In this document: positions 1 to 7,381 of the stretch, piece after piece | Numbering within the stretch: the stretch's first letter is position 1 | How the letters are laid out: the number at the start of each line of letters is the position of its first letter | Assembly (NCBI GenBank): GCA_029855935.1 | Contig: JAGSHN010000031.1 | Coordinates: 62,001-126,000, forward strand | DNA: 64,000 bases | Direction of reading: 5' to 3' | Source: Candidatus Thorarchaeota archaeon | GTDB taxonomy: Archaea; Asgardarchaeota; Thorarchaeia; Thorarchaeales; Thorarchaeaceae | The notes under the pieces: generated by a model | Seen by the model: the letters and a program-made list of their open reading frames with translations, nothing else | What the model was told of the DNA's origin: nothing | Database searches by the model: none | Program-made: the position numbers and the translations under genes

Positions 1-325
1 CGATAAAGAAGGGATCCTGCGCCTCTCCCACCTTGGTCCACCCGAACTGATCCTTTCGGTAGTACTTGTAGTCACTCGGATCATAGCACACTTCGACGAC
101 AGACCCCTCTGGAAGTTTCTGGAGATATAGAGAGACCTCTTCTATGGATTCGTGAGAGTACGACTCGCCCAACCGGATATGGTGGATGTGGTCGCTGACC
201 TCAATCAGCAGAGCAACATACGGATTCGAGTGGGAACCGTGTCTAGACGGGACCGGTGGTCTTCGGCACGAGTACGCACCACTGACTGAACGTAGGACCG
301 TATAGATACCCTTGTCTATCTGCAT
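1..325 (-). CDS. Uncharacterised protein, N-terminal part only (DUF3592-like?)
   Basis: An open minus-strand frame begins at an ATG at 325 and runs without a stop off the left edge of the window (108 codons visible). The visible protein carries a stretch near residues 36-90 reading PYVALLIEVSDHIHH, then SYSHESIEEV and KLPEGSVVEVCYDPSDYKYY. The pattern of a hydrophobic strand, a helix and then a GSxVxVxYDP turn recalls DUF3592-type beta domains, but this is a weak resemblance. There is no signal peptide or membrane segment in the visible part. The assignment as a gene rests on the long open frame, the ATG and protein-like composition; function is unknown. Confidence 0.5.
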   Translation of the reverse strand, partial: MQIDKGIYTVLRSVSGAYSCRRPPVPSRHGSHSNPYVALLIEVSDHIHHIRLGESYSHESIEEVSLYLQKLPEGSVVEVCYDPSDYKYYRKDQFGWTKVGEAQDPFFI

Positions 326-548
326 CACTGTCTCAATCCCGGCTGTTTATCCGGCGGGGTTACCGGCAAGTGTATAATATGAACTCATATGCCCTTATAA
401 TAGGAGTGCTATGAGGGGGGCCGAAAAAATCGCATAGAGCGCCGGTTCCTCGGCCATTCTCCGCTTCACCAGCCGTATTGTCCCGGCTGCCAACGCAGAA
501 TGTGCACACTTTGCGAAAAATTGGCCGAATTTTCTTAACAAACGGACA

Positions 549-1250
549 TCACGATTGCCGAATGCTATCATGCGCCGCGCCAATCTCGGCGCGCAGTGCT
601 GGTAGTATCTCGGCAAGTCTACCGAATACCCTCTCCGCCCCAGCCTTCTTCAGCTCAAGTGCATTGGTCTCCCCGGTGGCCACGGCCCAGAAACGCACAC
701 CGGCCCTCTTGGCCGCAGCAGCATCAATCCTTGCGTCCCCCACGTAGATGGCCTCATCTCGCGACACCGAGAGTTTCTTGAGGAGTGCCAGCAGGCCGTC
801 AGGGTACGGCTTCGGGTTGGGCGACTCGTTGCGAGTCTGGATGACATCGAAATAGTCGCCGAGAGGAAGACGCTCTAGGACAATCTCCACGGCGTGGCGA
901 CCATTGTTCGTCAGGATAGCCGTCTTGAGTCCCATCTTGCGTACCTCTGCAACGACATCAAGAACCCCGCGTATGAGCCTCGCGGACTTAGCAGCCTCGG
1001 CCTCGTGCCGGGTCAGTATTTCATCAATCTCGCGGTCCAGCGACTCCCACTCCTCAATGCTCATACCGTGGGAGAGGAAATACTCACGGGCTTTCATCTT
1101 TGTGCTGGAGATACCGTCCTCAGGGTCCAGAAGATCTGGGGGAAGTCCAAGCTCGATGTAGAACTTCTTTGTGTCCGAACGCATAGCATCAAGGGGGAGG
1201 GTGAGTTCGGTAATTGTCCCATCGAGGTCGAAGACGACAGCCCTGAGCAT
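549..1250 (-). CDS. HAD-superfamily hydrolase (phosphoglycolate phosphatase-like)
   Basis: A 233-residue haloacid-dehalogenase hydrolase, expected to remove phosphate from a small metabolite in the cytoplasm. Motif I is VVFDLDGTI close to the N-terminus (nucleophile Asp plus acid Asp), motif II is ILTNNG (Thr/Asn), motif III is the Lys in NPKPYPDG, and motif IV is YVGDARIDAAAA, the two-Asp magnesium site. A helical cap lies between motifs I and II, the C1-cap arrangement of phosphoglycolate and beta-phosphoglucomutase-like phosphatases. Start chosen at ATG 1250 because it places the nucleophile loop at the usual distance; the open frame continues upstream without other support. The substrate cannot be told from sequence. 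It is followed upstream by two minus-strand genes that may be co-transcribed. Confidence 0.85.
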   Translation of the reverse strand: MLRAVVFDLDGTITELTLPLDAMRSDTKKFYIELGLPPDLLDPEDGISSTKMKAREYFLSHGMSIEEWESLDREIDEILTRHEAEAAKSARLIRGVLDVVAEVRKMGLKTAILTNNGRHAVEIVLERLPLGDYFDVIQTRNESPNPKPYPDGLLALLKKLSVSRDEAIYVGDARIDAAAAKRAGVRFWAVATGETNALELKKAGAERVFGRLAEILPALRAEIGAAHDSIRQS

Positions 1251-1290
1251 GGCGGTGAACAACCCGAGCGAGGAGGAGACACAGCACTTC

Positions 1291-1977
1291 TTAACGGTTG
1301 CTCCCCGGGCATACTGGGGGTCGAACACGGCTGACGAACTGTCGAAGTACTGTCGTCATCTCGTCCAGTCCCCAGTTGTAGAAGTGGTCAGCGCCTTCAA
1401 TTGTGCGGACAAGTGGATCAGCATTGTCCATCAGCGACGCGATGCGGGTGACATCAGAAACGGATACGACCGAATCACGGTCGCCGTGGAGCAGGAGTAC
1501 CGGGCAGGTGATAGCACTCAGTCTCTCAGCCAGCAACGGCACGTCTGCGGCAATATCGTAGGAGGCGCTTATCGTGACCAAGAACGACACAGATGTCAGG
1601 CCAGCAATGTGCAGTGCCACCGAACCACCAAACGAATACCCAACAACACCAATATCAGGGTGCTGGCTCGCGGAGCGGAGGTGCGAGCGCATCTCGTCCA
1701 TCGCGCTCAGTGCGTCATCGATGGCGCCATCAACACCCGCATAGGGGAGGCCCGACGGTGGACCTCGGAAGTCGAACCTGAGAGTAGCCACTCCAAGTGA
1801 TAGCAGTGTCTCTTCGGTCGCAAGGACTATGCGGTCCTCTTTGCAGCCGCCGTATAACGGATGAGGATGAAGAAGGAGGGCACCACCCTGAGACCATTGG
1901 GGGACCGTCACGATGGCGGGGAGACTCCCACCAGGGCCCTCAATGATCAGTTCTTCACGGCTGGCCAAGTTGCTCAT
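1291..1977 (-). CDS. Alpha/beta hydrolase (dienelactone hydrolase/peptidase-like)
   Basis: A 228-residue alpha/beta-hydrolase. The nucleophile elbow is GYSFGGSVAL (Ser), the later acid lies in LLLHGDRDSVV, and the His is in GADHFY, giving a complete Ser-Asp-His triad. The N-terminal part LLLHPHPLYGG followed by LRFDFRGPPSG is typical of the small bacterial and archaeal family annotated as alpha/beta hydrolase of the dienelactone type. ATG at 1977 is chosen, which overlaps the end of the preceding gene (1955..2443) by 23 nt and suggests translational coupling. Likely a cytoplasmic esterase; substrate unknown. Confidence 0.85.
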   Translation of the reverse strand: MSNLASREELIIEGPGGSLPAIVTVPQWSQGGALLLHPHPLYGGCKEDRIVLATEETLLSLGVATLRFDFRGPPSGLPYAGVDGAIDDALSAMDEMRSHLRSASQHPDIGVVGYSFGGSVALHIAGLTSVSFLVTISASYDIAADVPLLAERLSAITCPVLLLHGDRDSVVSVSDVTRIASLMDNADPLVRTIEGADHFYNWGLDEMTTVLRQFVSRVRPPVCPGSNR

Positions 1978-2443
1978 TCGGGTCCCCACCGTAGTAGAGT
2001 GCCTTTGTGCAGGTATGGGACATGTCCGCCGGGACAACAACGTCCATTCTGACGCGATGAGAGATTCCCTTGGCCAGTGCCTCAACATAGGGCAGACAGA
2101 CCGTGTCGCAATAGACACTGCCCCTCTTCACAAACGCCGCATGCTGCGGACAGTATGGATGCTCCGTTTCCACACGACTGTCATTGACCCACCGGACGCG
2201 AATCTTGGCACCCATAAGACCACCAACGACAAGCCAAGCGTCGAGGGCATCCTGCAGAGAGTCGCCCAGCTCAAGACGTTCTCTGAGGAGCCCAGCGTCC
2301 TCGGTCCCCAGGCGTCTGAAGACCTCTGCCACAGCATCGCGTCCGGCCTCACCAAATCGCTCGTCGAGGACAACAGCCAGCTCCGTCATCAGGCGATAGA
2401 GGTTGTCTCGAATCTCGGCGACCTTCATAGGACTGGGAATCAT
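1955..2443 (-). CDS. Uncharacterised protein, possibly L-2-amino-thiazoline-4-carboxylate hydrolase-like/4VR-like fold
   Basis: About 162 residues, with an N-terminal helical region (KVAEIRDNLYRLMTEL) and a C-terminal half containing conserved-looking His and Cys: EHPYCPQHAAF, YCDTVCLPYVEALA and a closing strand ending in DMSHTCTKALYY. A closing strand with a Cys after a hydrophobic Val-rich strand is a feature of the 4-vinyl-reductase/ATC-hydrolase fold family, so that family is suggested but not certain. ATG 2443 is preferred over ATG 2428 because GTGAGAGG lies just upstream. It overlaps the downstream alpha/beta hydrolase by 23 nt. The Cys/His set could bind a metal or be catalytic. Confidence 0.6.
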   Translation of the reverse strand: MIPSPMKVAEIRDNLYRLMTELAVVLDERFGEAGRDAVAEVFRRLGTEDAGLLRERLELGDSLQDALDAWLVVGGLMGAKIRVRWVNDSRVETEHPYCPQHAAFVKRGSVYCDTVCLPYVEALAKGISHRVRMDVVVPADMSHTCTKALYYGGDPNEQLGQP

Positions 2444-2687
2444 CCCTCTCACGGCCAGCTTTCGTGCAAGACCCAAATCTCTCACACTCCTAGCACCGAC
2501 TGAGGAGTGACTCCTCATTAGTCTTTGGCAACGCTAGGGAGGGGACGGTACAGGGACTTCTGCCATATCAGGGGGAATACGAGGAACGCGACACATTGTG
2601 TCCTCGAACAATTTATTGCAGGGCCGTTTCAACCTCGGACCCAGTGTCTTCATACAACAACGGAGTGTTGCCGCTGTGACGGACAGG

Positions 2688-3695
2688 ATGGATAGCAGGT
2701 CAATGAGATCAATGGTTGAGATATTCCCCGAGCTCTTGCTTCGAGGGAGCGTGAATCAGGACGTGCTTGAGAGAGCCGATATGATACGTGAGCGCGGAAT
2801 GCAGGGGATATGTCTCGTCGGGATGGGTGGCAGCTCGATCGCCGGCGAGGTGTCCAGAGCGCTCCTCCAAGGAGAAACGGAGATTCCGGTCATCAGCGTG
2901 AGAGACTACCGCCTGCCTCAGGCCGTCAACAGAGAGTGGACAGTTCTGGTCGTGAGCTACTCGGGCAACACAGAGGAGACACTCTCCGCCTTCGATGATG
3001 CCCGTCGTCGTGGTGCCGAGATATTTGCCGTGACAACAGGTGGCAGGCTAGCGGAGCTCGTACACCAAGACGAGATTATCAGACTGAGTTCAGGCCTGCA
3101 GCCAAGAGCTGCACTCCCACATATGTTCTCGCTGGAATACACTCTACTGAGAAGACTGACGGGCCTGCCGGAAGTCGACCTCTCAGATGTAGCCGCTCAC
3201 CTGAAACGGGCAAGAGAGGCCTGGCGTGATGGGAAGCCGATCTCACCACAGAGCATCACATCAGCGCTGATTGACAAGATACCCCTGTTTGTGGGGTGGC
3301 GACATCTGGCGCCCGTGGCATACAGAGCGAAGTGTCAGGTAAATGAGAATGCCAAGGCGCCAGCACTTTACTCTGAGATTCCGGAGTTTGACCACAATGA
3401 GATCGAGGCTTCGGGTAGATACTCGGCTTCGAGAATAGTGCCCATCTTTCTCAGGAGCCATCTGGAGGACGAGAGAGTCGCACTCCGGATACGGGCCACG
3501 ACGGAGGTGATGAGAGAAGAGGGGGCAGATATCGTTGAGATACCTTCCCTTGGTCATGACAGCCTGACGGAGACCCTGGCGGCCATTCTCTTCTGCGATG
3601 AGGTCTCTGTGGACCTCGCTGACAGGCTTGGTGTGGATGCGACTATTGTCAGAAGAATCGAGCGTCTCAAGAGGATCCTCGCAGGCGAGGGCTAG
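2688..3695 (+). CDS. Bifunctional phosphoglucose/phosphomannose isomerase
   Basis: An archaeal-type PGI/PMI (about 335 residues) that interconverts glucose 6-phosphate or mannose 6-phosphate with fructose 6-phosphate. The first SIS domain has CLVGMGGSSIAGEV and the phosphate-binding VVSYSGNTEETL; the C-terminal SIS domain has the family signature HNEIEA, with the catalytic Glu/His region in EIPEFDHNEIEA. Length and motif order match the crenarchaeal PGI/PMI enzymes. The frame is open from GTG 2598, but ATG 2688 gives the normal family N-terminus; GTG 2676 is also possible. Its stop overlaps the stop of the convergent gene at 3692 by a few bases. Confidence 0.85.
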   Translation: MDSRSMRSMVEIFPELLLRGSVNQDVLERADMIRERGMQGICLVGMGGSSIAGEVSRALLQGETEIPVISVRDYRLPQAVNREWTVLVVSYSGNTEETLSAFDDARRRGAEIFAVTTGGRLAELVHQDEIIRLSSGLQPRAALPHMFSLEYTLLRRLTGLPEVDLSDVAAHLKRAREAWRDGKPISPQSITSALIDKIPLFVGWRHLAPVAYRAKCQVNENAKAPALYSEIPEFDHNEIEASGRYSASRIVPIFLRSHLEDERVALRIRATTEVMREEGADIVEIPSLGHDSLTETLAAILFCDEVSVDLADRLGVDATIVRRIERLKRILAGEG

Positions 3696-4228
3696 ATGAT
3701 TCTCACACCCTCGTATAGGAACTGCACCCGCCGAACCGACTGAGGGGAGTCCAACACACGGTAGAATATCGTAAGTGTGACCTGGAATACCCACGTGTCC
3801 GTGTTGGTCGCGTTGAGTAGGGCTGCCTTATCAAGGTCATCTGTGATTCGTCCACTGACCGTGAAATTGGCTCGATAACCAGGGTATAGCGACCGATTGT
3901 CCGCAGGAATGGTCAGTCGAAAGTTCGTGTAGCTGAGGGAATTGCCATCCAGCTTGACTGCGGCGGTCAGGGACATAAGGTTCGCATCGCCCTGCAGAGT
4001 CAGCGGGACCCTAAACCCGAAGACAAAGTCCAGCCTAGGATTGATGCTGAGGTTTGCCGGATCATAGTCAACAAGGTTGACGGCATTGAGGCGTACGTCC
4101 AGAGTAGAAACCATTGCATAGCTGCCACCATAGTAGGCAGCGTTGCTGACAAGCGTGAAGGCACTGACTAGGGTGATGATGATTGTTGCAACCACTATTC
4201 GGTTCTGGGTCTTGGGGTCGGATATCAT
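3692..4228 (-). CDS. Membrane-anchored extracytoplasmic beta-domain protein
   Basis: 178 residues: a short basic N-terminus, one membrane segment (VVATIIITLVSAFTLVSNAA, about residues 12-31), then a Ser/Asn/Thr-rich outer domain with alternating strands, including a PADNRSLYPGYRANFTVSG section and several NxS/T sites. The strand pattern with paired hydrophobic segments (LDFVFGFRVPL, DTWVFQVTLTIFYRVL) suggests an Ig-like or LEA14-like beta sandwich. I do not recognise a family. ATG 4228 places the anchor at the N-terminus. It sits just downstream of the presenilin-like protease on the same strand, so it could be a partner or a substrate; that is only inference from position. Confidence 0.6.
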   Translation of the reverse strand: MISDPKTQNRIVVATIIITLVSAFTLVSNAAYYGGSYAMVSTLDVRLNAVNLVDYDPANLSINPRLDFVFGFRVPLTLQGDANLMSLTAAVKLDGNSLSYTNFRLTIPADNRSLYPGYRANFTVSGRITDDLDKAALLNATNTDTWVFQVTLTIFYRVLDSPQSVRRVQFLYEGVRII

Positions 4229-4284
4229 CGGCGCTCGCTCTCTTCCATCCGGAGACCCAATATCACACTTCCGCTCGGCGCATC

Positions 4285-5151
4285 TTAGAGAAGGAGCGAC
4301 AGTGCAACAATATGAACGATCCACGGAAAGAGCGCAAGGAATGTGGGTAGGGGTATTGCTGGCAGTATGCTGCCCTCGCGTAGAACGACGAAGACGTTGA
4401 CTGCGATACCAAGGGCCCCCAAGAGAAAGGACATACTCCAGACGTAGAACGGAAAATGAGTTATCGCGTGGGCGCCTACCAGCGAGAACACTATGAAGTC
4501 ACCCGCACCGACTGTTGCAGGGCCAGACCTGACATGTGCGTACTCGAATGGATCCTTACCGGGAGATGCAATCAGAGGTTGAGCCCTGGCACGAGGATGG
4601 TAACGGGTGAGGACATAGTCCTCAATGATGACGCTAATAGTGATGACAAAGATGGTACTGGTGAGCATTGTCACTCCGAGAAAAGTGCCGAAGATGCTAC
4701 CATAGAATATCACAAAGAGGTTCCTGATGACAGGAGGGATGACATCGACTATGATCAGAGCCAGTGACATCAGTGACACGCCGAGCGACACGACGAGGAG
4801 AAACCCGTACACGACGCTGGTTGTACCCTTGAACATCACCAGGAGAAGTGTCTCGCCGACAAAGATTGACACAAAGCCGAGAATCGGGGAGACCACGAGC
4901 GCGACGACGAGTCTGCGTCCGCGACGGCTCCCAGTCTGGACTACCCAGTAGAGGGCGCCGACCACGAGAGAGCCAAGTATGGTCGACACGATTGCTTGGA
5001 TGACTAGGCCGTAGAGACTGTAGCTCACCCCTGTGCCTATGGATCGTCCAACGTAGCTGGATGAGAGAACGGCCGAACCCACGGCTGAACCTATGACCAG
5101 AGGAGATAGTGCTACCACCATCAGTCTTGCGCGGTTCCAGTCCACTCTCAT
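4285..5151 (-). CDS. Presenilin/signal peptide peptidase-like GxGD intramembrane aspartyl protease
   Basis: 288 residues with about nine hydrophobic segments, the size of archaeal presenilin homologues. The three family marks are present in order: an Asp in the sixth segment (TISVIIEDYV, Asp178) just before a basic loop (LTRYHPRARA), the GAGD motif of the next segment (Asp218, ATVGAGDFIVFSLVG), and PAIPLP (264-269) in the place of the PAL motif. The two Asp residues form the active site in this family, which cuts single-pass membrane proteins within the bilayer. The usual Tyr before the first Asp is Glu here. ATG 5151 is favoured over the ATG 18 nt upstream. The next gene downstream (3692..4228) encodes a single-pass protein. 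Confidence 0.8.
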   Translation of the reverse strand: MRVDWNRARLMVVALSPLVIGSAVGSAVLSSSYVGRSIGTGVSYSLYGLVIQAIVSTILGSLVVGALYWVVQTGSRRGRRLVVALVVSPILGFVSIFVGETLLLVMFKGTTSVVYGFLLVVSLGVSLMSLALIIVDVIPPVIRNLFVIFYGSIFGTFLGVTMLTSTIFVITISVIIEDYVLTRYHPRARAQPLIASPGKDPFEYAHVRSGPATVGAGDFIVFSLVGAHAITHFPFYVWSMSFLLGALGIAVNVFVVLREGSILPAIPLPTFLALFPWIVHIVALSLLL

Positions 5152-5284
5152 AGTACCCACGCCCCGCATTCGAGGCTTGGACTTATAGTCAGTCTGTTCA
5201 CCGCACTGGCGAGCAGCATCGCGTGGACTGAACGCGGAAGAGGGCGTCGACAGCCCGTGGGGGGAATGTTGAGAAAAGAAAGGT

Positions 5285-5308
5285 AGGAGGGGACAATAGT
5301 CCCCCTTA
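5285..5308 (-). terminator. Hairpin terminator after the substrate-binding protein gene
   Basis: An inverted repeat AGGGGAC-AATA-GTCCCCCT lies just past the stop of the substrate-binding protein gene. Read on the minus strand it is followed by a T-rich tract (CCTTTCTTTTC), so it could end transcription of that gene. Confidence 0.6.
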
Positions 5309-5330
5309 GTCTTGTACTACTGACGCCACT

Positions 5331-7187
5331 CTACCGCTGACGCAGGAGGACGTAGCCACCGACGAGAATCACAACAGCAGCGCCAACCGCACCAGCAACG
5401 ATTGCCAGAGTGTAGTCTGGAGCAGTCGTCGTGGTCGTCTCGGTTGTGGTCTCGGTTGTGGTCTCGGTAGTAGTGGTTGTGGTGGAGCGGTCGAGTCCGT
5501 GGAAGTAGTTCGGGTTGTAGGTCAGCTCGGTGAACTCACCTGCAACATACTCGGAGATGTTGAATGGACCACTGGTGACCATACTGTCAGTGGGCGGGTT
5601 GGGCTGCCACTGGTCCCAGTGTTCCGTACCAATTGTCTCGAAGAAGTGCTTCGGGATGATTGGCTTGTATCCGACAGTGTGCAGGTGCCAGTAAGACTCG
5701 GTGTCGAACTCCACAACGACCGTGTACGTCGTGGGAGCGTATGCTGCGGTCATCTCGGAGAGATCCGCACCATACGGGTTGCCTGGCGCATCACGGTAGT
5801 AGTTCAATGAGAACGCTACGTCTTCTCCGGTCAGTGGTGTTCCATCTGTCCATGTGGCGTTCTGTACTAGGTTGAACGTAAACCGTGTATGCCCTTCTGG
5901 GACGTCAGGGTTGGTTGCGTGAGTGTCCGCTGTGTAGCTCTCTGCCAGCCAGAGGATGTCGTGACCCTGCGGGTCAATGGCGATCAGGCTGTCGTAGAGC
6001 TCACTCAGCACGTTCATTGTGTATGCGGAGCTGCTCGCCATGAAGTTGAACGTGTCAACGTCAAGCGGGTTGCTCCAGCGGAACGTGCCACCGAATGGAC
6101 CACCCTTGTCTGTCTTGAGGTGAACCTTGTAGTTCGTCCACCAGCCAGGCACACCACCGCTGACATCGTTCACAAAGCCCTCGAACCTGTCGGTTCTGTA
6201 GGCCGAGAGGAGGATGTTCTCGTAGCAGATGATCATCGGGCTGTCGTAGACCCAGATCCTCTGCATCTCGATGGCTGCCTCATAGACATCCTCGTAGTCA
6301 GTGGAGTGCAGGAGCTGATCTCTCCAGGTGTCGTAGGTGGAGTTCCTCCAGTTCGGGAAGTTGTAGTATGGTTCGTCAGCGTACTCCGACCAGAACTCGT
6401 AGGCCAGCCAGTCGACATCGAAGCTGCCGAAGCTGGAACCAAGGAAGACGATGTCGTAGTCACCGTGGAAGTAGAGTCTGGTGAGGTACTCGTAGAAGTC
6501 CGTTGGGGTGGACACCGCATCAACACCGAGAGCCTTCAGAGCATCGGCGACAATCTGGCCGACCTCAATGGCGATGTTGGAGGACTGTGCACACTCGACG
6601 TTGACTGAGAAGTCAGAGCCGTCGGGTGCCTCAAGCCAACCATCACCGTCGACGTCGGCGAAGCCAGCCCTGGCAAGCAGGTACTTACCATAGCCAACGT
6701 TTGCCTCGTAGTATGTGTAGGGCAGCATCCCCTCAATTGAGAACGGGTTGACCTTTGGCACACAGGAGTCCTGTGGCTCGGACAGACCGTCCCACACGTT
6801 GTCGGAGATCTTCTCCTTGTCAAGGGCAAACGCGAGGGCCCTGCGGAATTCCGTGATGTTGAACGGGTACTTCGCCGTATTGATGGTGACGTATCCGTAG
6901 CCGTTTCGGAGTACGTTGGCCACCTTGATGTTCGCTGCCGCCTCAAGGGTCGGCAGGTGCGTCGGGTCGACCATATCTCCGATCAGATCGATCTGGTCGT
7001 TCTGAAGAGCTAGAACCTGCTGGTCGTCGCCCTCTATCACGTTGAAAACAAGCTTGTTGATATATGGCCCATTCTTGAAGCCGCCAGGAATAGTCTGCGC
7101 CTTGGCATAGATTGGCGACATGGCCATCAACGTGAATGCGGCGACGAGCGAAATAGCAAGTACTCTCTTCGCACGTGCGCTCAGCAT
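5331..7187 (-). CDS. Oligopeptide ABC transporter substrate-binding protein with circularly permuted lobes and a C-terminal membrane anchor
   Basis: 618 residues. A signal peptide (residues about 1-30, AISLVAAFTLMAMSPIYAKA) is followed directly by what is normally the second half of an SBP_bac_5 protein: GPYINKLVFNVIEGDDQQ (40-57), QNDQIDLIG (62-70), then EFRRALAFALDKEKI (113-127). The normally N-terminal half follows: GGTFRWSNPLDVDTFNF (366-382), ILWLAESY (411-418), TWTDGTPLTGEDVAFSL (445-461), SGPFNISEY (539-547) and LTYNPNYFHG (555-564). A Thr/Glu stalk (567-588) and one C-terminal membrane segment (592-614) tether it to the outer face of the cell membrane. It should capture peptides for the Dpp/Opp permeases nearby. 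Start ATG 7187 has AAGGAG upstream. The lobe order is the striking feature (see findings). Confidence 0.85.
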   Translation of the reverse strand: MLSARAKRVLAISLVAAFTLMAMSPIYAKAQTIPGGFKNGPYINKLVFNVIEGDDQQVLALQNDQIDLIGDMVDPTHLPTLEAAANIKVANVLRNGYGYVTINTAKYPFNITEFRRALAFALDKEKISDNVWDGLSEPQDSCVPKVNPFSIEGMLPYTYYEANVGYGKYLLARAGFADVDGDGWLEAPDGSDFSVNVECAQSSNIAIEVGQIVADALKALGVDAVSTPTDFYEYLTRLYFHGDYDIVFLGSSFGSFDVDWLAYEFWSEYADEPYYNFPNWRNSTYDTWRDQLLHSTDYEDVYEAAIEMQRIWVYDSPMIICYENILLSAYRTDRFEGFVNDVSGGVPGWWTNYKVHLKTDKGGPFGGTFRWSNPLDVDTFNFMASSSAYTMNVLSELYDSLIAIDPQGHDILWLAESYTADTHATNPDVPEGHTRFTFNLVQNATWTDGTPLTGEDVAFSLNYYRDAPGNPYGADLSEMTAAYAPTTYTVVVEFDTESYWHLHTVGYKPIIPKHFFETIGTEHWDQWQPNPPTDSMVTSGPFNISEYVAGEFTELTYNPNYFHGLDRSTTTTTTETTTETTTETTTTTAPDYTLAIVAGAVGAAVVILVGGYVLLRQR

Positions 7188-7238
7188 ATTCTCTGTCTCC
7201 TTCCGAGTCGAAATCGGATTGAGAATCCGTGCGACTAG

Positions 7239-7250
7239 CATAGATAAAAG
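7239..7250 (-). promoter_or_regulatory. Candidate TATA box of the substrate-binding protein gene
   Basis: The minus strand reads CTTTTATCTATG about 55 nt before the start codon at 7187, in a spacer that is otherwise free of genes. Archaeal TATA boxes are loosely defined, so this is a candidate only. Confidence 0.35.
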
Positions 7251-7381
7251 CGTTATGATGGACTCGGATACACAAAGATTGCGGAGAACGAAACCCAAGG
7301 AACAACGTCAGGGTACAGTTGCGCCGACGGACGGCGTCCGGAGGACCATCAGTCTCCCAGCCAGCGGTCTGCTATGGCGGT

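Noticed and set aside
395-571. Short minus-strand frame (58-73 codons) running from inside the HAD gene to near 395, with a hydrophobic end
   Set aside because: It overlaps the HAD gene, its start is inside that gene, and there is no ribosome site or family match. The hydrophobic tail alone is not enough to call a gene.
5499-6608. Two plus-strand open frames across the substrate-binding protein gene
   Set aside because: They lie wholly antisense to a well supported gene and have compositions typical of complement reading.
7310-7345. GC-rich imperfect inverted repeat (GCCGACGGACGGCGTCCGG) between the substrate-binding protein and permease genes
   Set aside because: Pairing is short and broken, and there is no T-run; too weak to call.
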